Assembly: GCF_030272615.1 (NCBI RefSeq) | Contig: NC_081412.1 | Location: forward strand, 142,434,247-142,498,246 | Direction of reading: 5' to 3' | DNA from: Cryptomeria japonica | Lineage: Eukaryota; Streptophyta; Pinopsida; Cupressales; Cupressaceae | Length of the DNA stretch: 64,000 bases | Part shown: piece by piece, positions 46,622 to 57,690 of the stretch | Position numbering within the stretch: position 1 is the first letter of the stretch | Layout: each line of letters starts with the position of its first letter | Position numbers and translations under genes: made by a program | Notes under the pieces: model-generated | Told to the model about the DNA's origin: nothing | The model's input: the letters and a program-made list of their open reading frames with translations, nothing else | Database searches by the model: none

Positions 46622-49045
46622 ATGGATTTCTTTATGTTAGCAATTCTGATCATTGTGGGAGGTTTTATGGTTGTGAGACTATGGTATCATCCAGTTTTCT
46701 TCAGAGGGAAGAAACTGCCTCCAGGCTCCATGGGATGGCCATATATTGGAGAAACATTGCAGGTCTACTCAGAGAATCCAAACATCTTTTTCTCTGCTAA
46801 ACAGAAAAGGTGATTATTTATTTTATATTTCTCTGCACCTTAATCTCAACCAACTTTCTCATTCTGTATTGCCTAATGTAGCTCTCATGTATATGAAAAC
46901 TTGTTTAATATATAGTTTGTGACTTAATAGGATAACTTGTTTAATATATAGTTTGTGACTTAATAGGATAAGTGAAAATGGAGGTTTTAGGCTGGCTCTC
47001 ATTATAGATTGTTAAACTCTATTTAAATTGGTATGTTGATCTTTCCTTTGTTTCCTGTCGTGTCAGGAAAAATAGTTATAATATTATTTCGGAATTGTAT
47101 GTAAAAATATATAAAGTGTTTATTTTTATTTTTAATAAAAAGATGTTTATATTAATTAAGAAGTCAAAAAAAAATCAAAATTATTAAAATCTAAATAATC
47201 AAAATTTAAAGAGGTTTATCAATGAATTCTTTCTCATCCTTTCGAAATACCATAATCTTTTGATCCCCACCTTATCTGATGAAATGATCCCCATTCCTGA
47301 CCGATCAAGCATGATCCAATCTCCAAGATCTAAAGAAAATTCGAAAATAAGCGAACCAAACAATCTTAAAGAAATAGTAGCAATGGTGAACCCACATCAT
47401 TTTGAAGAAGCTGAAGGAACAATGAAGATTGAATAAGAGAGAGGAAATCACAGTCTAAAACATTCTATTTACAATTAGTTTTAGAAGTTCATTTGACAAG
47501 AAAATCCACATCATCTTTCTATTAATGCGAATTACGAACAAAGGATATAGAATCAAAATTTCAGAAATGATGGAGAAACTGCTCCACAAAAGATATGGAT
47601 CACAAAGAAGAATCATCAAAATTTCTTTTATTCAAAAGAAAAACCAAAATCATAGAATTCATCACACAAATAACTTGTTTCGAACCCAACAAACAAACTT
47701 TCTCCCAAACTACAAAGTTAACATTGATGTCCATCTAATTATTAATACACAATAATTTTCAAAGAAAATACTCAATATAATAATATCTTTCAAAACCAAA
47801 GAAGCTTTAATGTTATGTACATTCATAGTCAAAAGGTGAATTAGCTGGAGCTCAATTCAAAGATGAGACAACATACCCACATTATTAGTAATTGACCAAC
47901 AATTCTCACGTTTTGTTTATATGGAATATTGTATTGCAGATATGGTGACATAGTGAAAACGCATATTCTAGGATGTCCTTGCATAATGATATCAAGCCCA
48001 GAGGCTGCAAAATTTATTCTCGAGAAGAAAGCTCACCTTTTCAAGCCCACTTTTCCTTCAAGCAAAGAGTGCCTTCTTGGCCCTAATGGTCTGTTTTTCC
48101 AACAAGGAAAACACCATGCACGCCTCAAAAAAACTGTTGAGTCTTCATTCCAGCCAGAGGCTATTGCAGGCATTGCTCCAGACATTGAGAGCATAGCTCT
48201 CCATAACTTGAACTTGTGGGAGGATCGCACCATTATTACTTTTCAGGAGATGAAAAAGGTGGGTCTGCATTGAGAAAGGTTCTACTCATTTATCCTCTAT
48301 ATACCTAGAAAAATGCATGTTAAATTGTATTCATAATAACGAGATCTAATGTATTTCTTATGAATGTTTTTTAGGGTTTGAGACTTTTCTGATTCATTGA
48401 ATGTTTTCTGTTAGATGGGTATTATGTGATTTTTTTATAGTTCTAATCTATATGTTGCAATTGGATGTAGATTATTTTATCTGTATATCTTATATTTTTG
48501 CCTATAAAATTGTATGATTGAATATGATTTCTATTTGCATTATTTTACAGTATTCTTTTGATGTGGCAACTCACTCCATATTCAATGGAGTAAATGATGG
48601 ATCCCTCGAAGATCTCAACAAATACTATCGCATTTTGGAGAAGGGTTACAATTCATTTCCCATAAATTTCCCTGGAACTCGTTATAACAGGTCCATTAAG
48701 GTTAGTTGTACTTACATATCTTGTGTTTGTAGATCTGAACAAAATTTTACTTTATAGTACACTTGTTTAAACTTCTCTTGTGGGTGATTGAAGGCAAGAA
48801 AGAAGATTGGCTTAATACTGAGAAAAATAATGGCAGAGCGTTTAGCGAATAGGAATGTGACTCACAAGGATCTACTAGAGTCATTAATGGTGTTCAAAGA
48901 TGAAAGTGGCCAACCCCTAGCGAATGAACAAATAGAGGACAATGTAGTTGGTGTTCTGTTTGCAGCACAAGATACCACAGCCACTGTCCTCACATGGCTC
49001 TTAAAATTCTTGACAGATTATCCAATGCTTCTGGAGGCTGTGACG
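46622..49045 (+). CDS. CYP707A-like: Cytochrome P450, CYP707A-like (abscisic acid 8'-hydroxylase), first four exons
   Basis: CYP707A enzymes oxidise abscisic acid at C-8', the main step of ABA breakdown, at the ER. Exons are 46622-46809, 47940-48258, 48551-48700 and 48794-49045. All introns are GT-AG; the first splits a codon and the rest are in phase 0. The 303 codons are uninterrupted. An N-terminal membrane helix (MLAILIIVGGFMVVRLW) leads to the proline-rich hinge LPPGSMGWPYIGETLQ. Family motifs follow: KTHILGCPCIMISSPEAAKF, HLFKPTFP, ILEKGYNSFPINFPGT. The I-helix oxygen-binding motif AAQDTT is at residues 276-281. ATG 46622 is chosen because upstream in-frame sequence lacks an ATG. The ExxR and heme-cysteine exons are not found before 64000, so the gene is partial or has a very long intron 4. 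Confidence 0.9.
46810..47939 (+). other. Intron 1 of the CYP707A-like gene, with a 36-bp tandem duplication
   Basis: A 1130-bp AT-rich intron between AAAAG|GTGATT and TTGCAG|A. A perfect 36-bp unit starting AACTTGTTTAATATATAG is present twice in tandem at 46898-46969. A 77-codon frame at 47525-47755 has no recognisable features and is not called. Confidence 0.75.
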
Positions 49046-52000
49046 GTTAGTAACACTTAAAACTACTCATTCTTAGCATTGCAGTCATATAGCTGTTGTT
49101 CCCAAACTACATTTAGCATGGCTTGATAGTCTAATAGCTCTCTCCAATCACATGGATGGAAATCTAACAAGGTAAGGAAATTTCTATTCGACTATTACAA
49201 CCAACATGAATACCCTTCTCTCTTTCTTTTTTATTTTATTTTATTTTATTTATTTATTTTTATTTTTATTTTTTGTTTTTTTATTTATTTTACCCTTTAT
49301 ATGAGAAAATGATCAAAGTTCATTCAATGTATTTTCTAAACAGAATCTATGAAAATTTTCTCATAAATATAATAATCAAATTCTTTTCAAATTATGTGTT
49401 ATTTTTTTTTAATTTATTTTCTTGTAAGCTTGTGTTTAAGTGTTAGAATTTTTCTTTTGAAGTATAATATTTTTGAAGTGGATTAAATGTATTACTAGTT
49501 TAATTTATATTATATTATAGATTAAATCATTTTAAATAGATTCTTTATTGGATAGTCATTATAAACATTCTTCTACTTTTCAAAATAATTAGATTTATTT
49601 TTTTAATTTTTTTGATATTGTAGAAGATTTGAACTCAACATCAGGTAGGTGTCTACAACATGAGCTTTGTCTATAATGTAAGCATGATAGACATTATAGA
49701 TAATAAATATAATGCAAAATGTTTTGGATTATGGATTTATAAGTTCTTTAAGGTTTTGAAGGAAAAGGGGTTACAAAGAATTGTAAAAGTGACACATTCT
49801 AAACCTACAAATTCTTAAGAGATGATATATAAATGTATCTTAAAGTTTAGAAAGTGTTGTTTAAGTTGATAATAGGGAGTCTAATTATTGTTGACTTTGT
49901 CCTTACAGTTAAAAATTACATTTGATAAATATATATTCCTAATGTATAGTAAACACATTTTTTATGATACCATTTCAAATTTAAATATACATAAAAATTT
50001 ATTACAAAAGTCACATAAATTTTAAAATGTATTAAAGACCTTCCAAAACTTGTATTCATTCATTTGCCATTTTTTAAAATAAATTAAGCATAATGAGATT
50101 TCAATTTAATTTATTTTATGATAAAAAAATACAAAGTTAATGAACTGTTACTTTTTCTTGAACCGCGACCTTATGATTTATCCACCCTTTCACATTCTTT
50201 TATTCATTTTTGTGAGTGATTTCAAAAATTAGAAAAATAGGAGTGAAACTATATTATTTTTTGTCTTGTAGCTTTTGGTTCGTCTATAGGTAGATCATGG
50301 TACTAATGTTAAATTCTCTAAGTAATTAAACAATGTGTTATGAACTCTTGATTAGTAATCATATTTTAACATTTGCAATAGTGTGACAAAGCAACTAATC
50401 TTTGTGGGATTCAACTTTGTGAATTCCTTCTTTATGTTACTATTAAAATTAATCAAGTTTTGGAAATTTTCTTATCTCTTGTCTATTAGACAATTCTAGA
50501 ATCCAAATTGGTCTAAATATCCTCTCACCTTCTTTAAAACTTGATGTTTCTAATAGTGAACTTACAAAGTCAATGTCATGATCATAAAGAATCTATCTGT
50601 TATTAAAATCATATTTTTTACTACATGAAAAATGATAGAAATATACATTCTCTCAAATATATCAATTTCATGTGTTCATTTTTCTTGTTTCTAATGCTTG
50701 ACTTTTCTAATATATGTTAATTGTATTTATATTCTATAAGTATTTTTATCATCAATTGATTCTTTGTTAGATTTCCATTCCCTATTAACATCAAAATTTT
50801 GTGTATTGCCATAACTTTCTCTTCAATCAACAATGTATTCAATACAAATAATATTTAAAATAATTTTCTTCATTATAATTTTCCCTTGAATTTTTTATGA
50901 CTATATCCTATAATACCCTTTGGATTAGAACCTATAGTATTTCAAAAGGGAAATTTTCATGATTATGTTCAACAAATTATTATGTTCAATCTCATCTTAA
51001 TCAATGTCAAATTTATTGTTTGGTTTCCTCTCCTATTAGAAATGTCAATATATTTCCATTGCTTTGATTGAATGCCTCGATTTTATCATATATTTGTGTG
51101 GTATGGTAAGTTAAACCTTATTTTAATACCTAATAAATCTACACTTGCTTATGGTTTCATTTGACTCCTTAGAATATTTGCAAACCCGCTATTCCTGCCC
51201 TTGTTAGGTGCCAATACTAATAGAAATACAAAGAAGCTTAAATATCATCAATGATTAAACCTACTTTCCAACAATTCTTTGATAGGTCTTGATGTATAAA
51301 ATTTCATTTTTGTGAGTGTCACTCTATAATTTTCCTGGTTGGAAAACATGATCCAAGAACCCAAACCACATTGAATAATGCTCCTAATTCATTTTAATAT
51401 ATCTAAGATCTCATTGGTCACAATATATTTATATTCCTTCAAAAATTCTTAACTTTTATTGACATTCTGCTCTCCTTTTCTATTGTTCCAGCTTGAATTG
51501 ATTTTGTGATGAAATGTAAAATTTTTAATATTTATCATTATTTTCAATTGATTTCTAGAAACCATCAAAACTTTAGAACTATAAATAACTTCCTCATTTT
51601 CTTTCAATGGTCACAAAGCATATTTCTTCCTATTTTGATTGAGGTAAGCACTTTTGATTAGGGTTACAAACTTGAGATAGGTTTTGAAAAGGCCCCAAAA
51701 TATTTAAAAACAAGATCAATAAAAAACAAGATCAATAAGGAAATGGAACAAGGGAAGATACAAAGATGAAATAGCCAAAAAAAGAGAATAAAATATGTCC
51801 CACAAAAGAGACAAAAATAAAATATGTTTCACAAAAGAGATTTTTTCTTAACCTTTTAAGGGGGATCCTTACCCATAACAATGTATTCATTCTCCATAGT
51901 TTCTAGTTTCTTCTATCCATCAAAGATGGATGATAACCAAGGATTGTCCCAACCAACTTGAAAGAAAAAATATTTAAAAATATTTTCAAAAGAAATGCTG

Positions 52001-52333
52001 TCTCCCAAGAGTATGCAATATCCTCCAATGATAATGAGGTTGAGTACATGCGTCATCAGTCTTCTTAACCTCAATGAAGTAACAAGGACAAATTATTAGC
52101 AAAGTTGAAGTGGTACAACTAAGTGGTCTCATAATGATGTTCCGACTCCCAAACACCAACCTAGAGCATAACTCAACAGTATTGGGCAACTCTGAACCCA
52201 CTTTAATATAGACAAAAAAATATAACAAAAATAACATGTTCTAGATTTGTAACACCAACGATGGTGTAACCTTAACTACCCGTTTTGCATATGAAATAAT
52301 ATAAATCGAACATTCAACTGTCTCGCTCTCATT
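49046..52333. other. Downstream of exon 4: candidate long intron, no genes seen
   Basis: 3.3 kb of AT-rich DNA begins with the splice donor GTTAGT. It holds a (TTTTA)n stretch at about 49225-49300 and otherwise scattered low complexity. I searched by eye for the expected next P450 exon (starting with Glu-Glu-Gln) and for ExxR and heme motifs and saw none. Confidence 0.55.
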
Positions 52334-52348
52334 TGGTATCAGAGCAAC
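52334..52348 (+). other. Isolated iMet-type primer-binding site of a decayed copia element
   Basis: TTTGGTATCAGAGCAACC follows CTCTCA and is an exact match to the TGGTATCAGAGC primer site of copia elements. An LTR would end at about 52333, but its start is not obvious. It may be the 5' end of the copia remnant whose RT begins near 53563. Confidence 0.5.
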
Positions 52349-53225
52349 CCTTTATGTTGGGCATGATTTCCGAAACGTTAAGGAATATGGAAGCAGTTTT
52401 CTGAGGCAATGTGGAAGATGTCCCAGTTTCTCCTAGTAAATGCTTAAAGCCGCATAACAGTGGCGTGATATTCCTTTACTCCTTAATCATTAATCATTCC
52501 TTTACTCTTTTTATTTCTTTCAAATTAAGCACCCTTCCTTCCCATACGATTGCTGTGACATTTCAATCTTGTATGAGCCATTTTTATTGCTTTTAAATAT
52601 ATTATCTCTTAAAACTTATTATGTTCATCAATTTCTATAAGACAAACAATTTTTCGCTTGAAGTATTTGGAAAGTAGGAACTTCCATTTATGATCCTCTT
52701 CCAATTCCTAAAATGGCTCTAATAATCCTATCCTACAATGTCCAATGTTGTCGCCCAAGATAACACATCTGAAACTAGCCTGCAATTTATTTTTCTTTTT
52801 ACGCATTCAAAATGTTGCCCTAAACAGTAACTTTACATAATTTTACCAAAGCAAAAGTAAATCAGAGTTGAGCTCAATAAATTCCTCTCTTTACGTCAGG
52901 GGTTTGAATAATCTAGACTTAAAAACTTTCCAGGCAAACAAAAGAGTACTAAAAATTATAGAACAAGTTCCAATTACATAGAAGAATTAAAGACTGAACA
53001 TCCCAAAATACTGGTTACTTATATCGGCAAACCAAAGAGTACAAAAAATTATAGAACAAGCTCCAAATACATAGAAGAGTTAATGACAGAACAACCCGAA
53101 ATACTGATTACTTTTATCGGCAACCCTAACTGATGGTCCAGTTCCATTCAATTAAAATATTTGATACAAATTATAACCAGTTGAATCATCTTTGAATTCT
53201 GTACGGATATGATTTAAGAATAGAA
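52349..53225 (+). repeat. Decayed DNA with a 93-bp tandem repeat
   Basis: Two copies of a 93-bp unit (52933-53025 and 53026-53118), beginning GGCAAACCAAAGAGTAC-like and ending near TTATATC, differ at a modest number of positions. No gag motif survives between the primer site and RT. Confidence 0.7.
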
Positions 53226-53562
53226 TTGGTCCTTATTTCTACAAGTCCTCGACAGGTTCGGAAAAGATGAAGATCAAGAGGAAAGAGTATCGGTTTTCAT
53301 TGACAGTGTTCTCAACAAGAAACGGCATCATCCTCTATTGACAGAAATTGTGAAAGACGTACTCAAGATGGAAAATCAAATATCACTCTAGGCAGTGGAT
53401 AAAATCAGGCTCTTTATTATTGGATCAAATGATAATATCTGGTTTAAGTTGTCACTAAAAAATGTATCCCCCATCAAAGTAGCAGAAGGGAGAAAGCGGA
53501 AATAGAACATAGGATCTCATATATTGTAATTGCTTTATGACTACATTGTTGACAGCCAAGTC
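53226..53562 (+). pseudogene. DUF247 (UPF0481)-like gene fragment, copy 1
   Basis: This 337-bp block has the same length as 55512-55848 and differs at six positions by eye. Its translation, in two frames, gives a piece resembling the plant DUF247 family. The most telling piece is LKMENQI followed by a hydrophobic helix, where DUF247 proteins usually have LLLENQ(I/L)P. Copy 2 starts further upstream and shows the N-terminal half. It joins copia RT directly at about 53563. Confidence 0.45.
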
Positions 53563-55026
53563 ATTGTTGAATGATGAAATGAATTCCATTCATAAGAATA
53601 ATACTTGGGAATTAGTTTCACTTCCCAAAGGTAAGCAAGTGATTGGTGTGAAATGGATATACAAAGTAAAATATTATGCAGATGGTTCAGTAGAACAGCA
53701 TAATGCAAGACTAGTTGCTAAGGGGTTTGCACAAACTCTTGAAGTGGATTATGCAGAAACTTTTGCTCGAGTGGCTCATCTTGATACAGTCAAGATTATA
53801 TTGGCTATTGCAGCACAATATAAGTGGCCAATATTTTAGATGGATGTGAAATCAACATTCCTTAATGGTTACATAGATGAGGAATTTTATGTGGAACAAC
53901 CTATGGGTTATGAAGTTCCAAAAAAAGAACACTTAGTCTACAAGTTGAAGAAAGCTCCTCATGCCTGGTATGCTAGAATTGACAGTCATTTCATGAAGAA
54001 AGGATTCAATAGAAGCCATTCAGAGCCCACCTTGTATGTCCAACGTATTGGTAATGATATTCTCATAGTTTTCCTCTATGTTGATGATTTGATTTATATA
54101 GGTAATAGAAAAGTTCTCATGGAGAAGTTTCAAGCAGAAATGAAACAAGAGTTTGAAATGTCAGATCTGGGACTTATGCACTATTTTCTTGGTGTGGAAG
54201 TACAACAAACATCAGAAGGTATATTTATTTCTCAATGCAAATATGTAGCTGATTTATTGAAGAGGTTTAACATGGTGGCATGCAAAGCATTTTCAACCTC
54301 CATAGCCCTTGGTGAAAGACTAACCAAGGAAGATGCTAGTCCCAAGGTTGATGCAACTCGGTATAGGAGTTTGGTTGGTAGCCTCATGTACCTCACAACC
54401 ATGAGACCTGATATTATGTATGTTGTGAGCCTCATCTCTTGGTTCATGCAGGATCCACATAAGTCACATTGGCGGGCTGCTAAAAGAATTTTGAGGTATG
54501 TGAGTGGTACATAGAATTTTGGCATTCAATATTCTCCCACTGACAAGTTTGATCTAGTTGATTATATAGATTCAGATTGGGCCAGTTCAGTGGGTGATAG
54601 TAAATCTACATCTAGATATGTTTTTTCAATTAACCCTGGAGTTGTATCTTGGAGTAGTAAGAAACAAGCAACAATGACTCTTTCTTCAGCAGAAGTGGAA
54701 TACATGGCAACTTCATCGGCAAGTTCTCAAGCAGTATGGATAAGAAGGATATTGACATATCTATATTTGGTTCTGGAGCATCCAACCACCATCTATTGTG
54801 ATAGCAGTAGCTTTCTTGCCATGACAAAGAATTTTGTGTTTCATGCCAGAACAAAACACATAGAGATCCATCATCGTTACATTCATGACATGGTTCAAGA
54901 TGGACAAGTGGATTTGTAGTTTTGTCCTTCATCTGAACAAATTGCTAATAGTTTTACTAAATCTCTTCCAAACACAAGTTTTATTGCCTTCAGAAATCAG
55001 TTGGGACTCACCTCCATTGATCATTC
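53563..55026 (+). pseudogene. Ty1/copia RT and RNase H, nearly intact but stopped
   Basis: The frame starts LNDEMNSIHKNNTWELVSLP, the usual start of copia RT, and passes RLVAKGFAQTLEVDYAETFA. A TAG at about 53837 interrupts the YKWPIF*MDVKSTFLNG segment. The catalytic FLYVDDLIYIG and MSDLGLMHYFLGVEV follow. A second TAG at 54512 breaks the frame before RNase H (SKKQATMTLSSAEVEYMATS; HARTKHIEIHHRYIHDM), and a third lies at 54917. Gag, protease and integrase are missing upstream; DUF247-like DNA stands there instead. A purine tract and a likely 3' LTR follow. Confidence 0.88.
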
Positions 55027-55380
55027 AAGGGGAGATTGAAGATAAGCTCGAATGATACAACATATCGTAGAGATCAAGTTTGAAGGCGATTTTTTTTTTT
55101 TTTTCTTTTAATTTTATTAAATAAAACAGTTTTTTGAACAGTGGCTCCTATATCCAAACTGCTACGTATACATAGAACAGATTTTTATTTTTAGTTTTAA
55201 TTAGTTTTTTGTTATATTCTTCTCATCATCGTCACTTTGACAAGTTTTGTCTATAAAAGGTACACGTATTCAAGTTTTTCATAAATAATTTATCTTTGCA
55301 GTCCTTCAACAGAATATCTATTTTGTGAGTGTTTCTCAATTTATCATAATCTTTCACACCAAAGAGAATAAAAGATTTGG
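55027..55380 (+). repeat. Polypurine tract and candidate 3' LTR of the RT-bearing element
   Basis: AAGGGGAGAT at 55027-55036 precedes TGAAGATAAGCTCG at 55037. A TATA-like CTATAAAAGG lies at 55251-55260, as expected inside an LTR. A T-rich stretch is at 55090-55125. The 3' end is not defined; it should lie before the ATG of DUF247 copy 2 at 55412. Confidence 0.5.
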
Positions 55381-55411
55381 ACCTTCGTGGGTTGTTGAAT
55401 TGGAGGGCGAA

Positions 55412-55848
55412 ATGGCACCAGATATATCCCGCATTGGTCTCATTCAAACCGTTCCAAAGTCTCTCTCGAGTGAAAAGGCTAAGGTGTCCTATCTTCCTCA
55501 GGTAATCTCCTTTGGTCCTTATCTCTACAAGTCCTCGACAGGTTCGGAAAAGATGAAGATCAAGAGGAAAGAGTATCGGTTTTCATTGACAATGTTCTCA
55601 ACAAGAAACGGCATCATCCTCTATTGACAGAAATTGTGAAAGACGTGCTCAAGATGGAAAATCAAATACCACTCTAGGCAGTGGATAAAATCAGGCTCTT
55701 TATTATTGGATCAAATGATAATATCTGGTTTAAGTTGTCACTAAAAAATGTATCACCCATCAAAGTAGCAGAAGGGAGAAAGCGGAAATAGAACATAGGA
55801 TCTCATATATTGTAATTGCTTCATGACTACATTGTTGACAGCCAAGTC
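55412..55848 (+). pseudogene. DUF247 (UPF0481)-like gene fragment, copy 2
   Basis: From ATG 55412 the frame reads MAPDISRIGLIQTVPKSLSS and then YLPQVISFGPYLYKSSTG. DUF247 proteins typically begin with an R-V-P motif and a YxPxxVSIGPxHHG motif, so the resemblance is moderate. A frameshift near 55600 leads to LLTEIVKDVLKMENQI and then SPIKVAEGRKRK, with internal stops. DUF247 proteins are plant-specific with a C-terminal membrane anchor, not seen here. The 3' 337 bp are duplicated at 53226-53562. Copia RT fragments follow at 55873. Confidence 0.45.
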
Positions 55849-55872
55849 CCTGACCCCTCCGATCTTCCACCA

Positions 55873-56130
55873 TGTATTTAACATGTTGAACCTCTTCAAA
55901 ATCTCATTAGCATACTTAGATTGACAAATAAATATTCCAGCACCTACACCGGTCACAACTGGATTAAGACTAAGCATGGAAGATGAAGGACTATCTGTAG
56001 ATCCCACGTTATATAAAAGAATGGTTGGGAGTTTAATGTATTTAACAGCCATGAGGCCAGATATAATGTATGGTGTCAGTTTGATCTCCAGGTATATGGA
56101 ATTACCAAAGGAATCTCATTGACAGGCTGG
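55873..56130 (+). pseudogene. Copia RT fragment with an internal micro-inversion
   Basis: 55873-55939 encodes GIFICQSKYANEILKRFNML on the minus strand. The next part of the same RT region follows on the plus strand from about 55941 (PVTTGLRLSMEDEG; YKRMVGSLMYLTAMRPDIMY; SLISRYME). The two are neighbouring parts of one copia RT, so about 70 bp has flipped. It belongs to a different subfamily from 53563-55026. Confidence 0.75.
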
Positions 56131-56735
56131 GATAAGAAATTTGACTAAATCACGTTCTTTTGCTTTGTAAAGCATAATGATTGTAGAACTTCCCGTTAGC
56201 TTTTAATCATTTAAATTAGAATGGTAACCAACGGCTTTGTCGATTGACGTTACATAATCGGCATGAAAAAGGTGTGACAAAGTTTCTCAGACATGATAAT
56301 TTTGTTAAATTCAATTTAATAAGTTTGCGGGTTCTATGAATCTTCTTCATTATAAAATAATAGTAGATTCTAGAAGTAATATAGTTAAATTTGACTTGAT
56401 TGTTTTGTTGTGACTTAGTCTAAGTCAAGTTTGTGCGTTCACAAATCTTCTAGTCTGTAAGATAATAATGGATTTTGGAATTTTATTCTAATGAACACTC
56501 AACTTAATCTTCAAGGATTGGAGCTTGTGGGTTCTACCAATCTTTTGGATTGTAAGACAATAATAGATTCTCGAGTTGTAGTCTAATGAAAAAGTGATAT
56601 AGTTGAATCGACTTAATTTTATTGTTGTGACTTGGTCCAAAGGTTGAAGCTTGTGCGCCCTACCAATCTTCTAGGATGTAAGATAATATTAGATTCTATC
56701 TTCTGATTTCACATGTTGCCATTTTGATTCCACAA
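56131..56735. repeat. Imperfect ~95-125-bp tandem repeats
   Basis: Four partial copies of a unit beginning like GCTTGTGGGTTCTACCAATC start at about 56323, 56430, 56523 and 56649. Each continues with a TGTAAGATAATAATAGATTC-like segment. Spacing varies from 93 to 126 bp. No gene is seen. Confidence 0.7.
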
Positions 56736-56739
56736 CTTA

Positions 56740-57690
56740 CACTCAGCAACAAGAGGGGTTCTTTTGATGTTGGTCTTTTGTATGTGGATGATTTTATTCT
56801 TACACGTGGTTCTCCTTCCATGATTCAAAGTGTTTAGAGAGCATTGATGGAACAGTTTGACATGACAGATCTTGGTTTTCTATATTACTTCCTTGGTCTT
56901 TGAGTTAATTAATCTTCAGGTGACATTCCTCTTTATTAGCGGAAGTATTCTATTGACATGATTCACATATTTGGCATGCAAGATTGCAAGCCTACCCCCA
57001 CACCATTTCCGTCAGGTGTTGTGTTGTCTTCTAGTTGTTCTCCTTTAGTGATTGCTACATTAAAAAGGTAATTGGTTGGCACTATTTTGCACCTAACACA
57101 CTCTCATCCCATTCCTTTTTAATTGGTCTAGTCTCTCGTTTCTTTCACAATCCACATGAGAGTCACTAGAAAGCTCCCAAACATATATTGTGATATATTC
57201 AAGGCTCATCTCATTTTTGCATTCATTATTCATTAGGAGACTCTTGAGTTGTTGGATTCACGAACTCAAATTGAGTTGGTGATGTTGATGATTGGAAGTC
57301 TACTTCTAGCTTTGTATTTTGTCTTGGTTCTAGTCCTATGGCATAGTTTTGCAAGAAGCAATATACTATTGCATTATCATGTACTAAGGTTGAGTGTCGT
57401 GCAGTTGTTCTTGCTAGACAAGAGGATCTATGGCTTTGTCAATTGTTTATAGTGTTTGGTTTTCCTCCTAATGGTCCCACTATTCTTTAGTGTGACAATC
57501 ATAGTGATATTCACATTTCTTGCAACCCAATGGAGTATCAGAGGACTAAGCATATTAATATCCACATGCACATCATGCAATAGTTGATTCAAGATGCTCT
57601 TCTAACCTTGGATTGTATAACTATAGAGAAGCAGGTTGCAAACATCCTCGCTAAACCTTTGGCATCCCCATGTTACTATTAGCTGCGATC
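56740..57690 (+). pseudogene. Second Ty1/copia RT/RNase H relic, heavily decayed
   Basis: The plus strand shows VGLLYVDDFILTRGSPSMIQ, MEQFDMTDLGFLYYFLGL and DCKPTPTPFPSGVVLSSS, then RNase H-like remains near 57250-57600, with many stops and frameshifts. It differs in sequence from the RT at 53563-55026. No LTR was recognised on either side. Confidence 0.75.

Noticed and set aside
49046..49300. Possible fifth P450 exon right after exon 4
   Set aside because: No acceptor followed by a Glu-Glu-Gln start or ExxR-containing frame was found; the stretch becomes (TTTTA)n repeat.
53226..55848. The 337-bp direct repeats as a pair of LTRs
   Set aside because: They lack TG...CA ends, the first is followed directly by RT without primer site or gag, and a better LTR candidate starts at 55037 after a purine tract.
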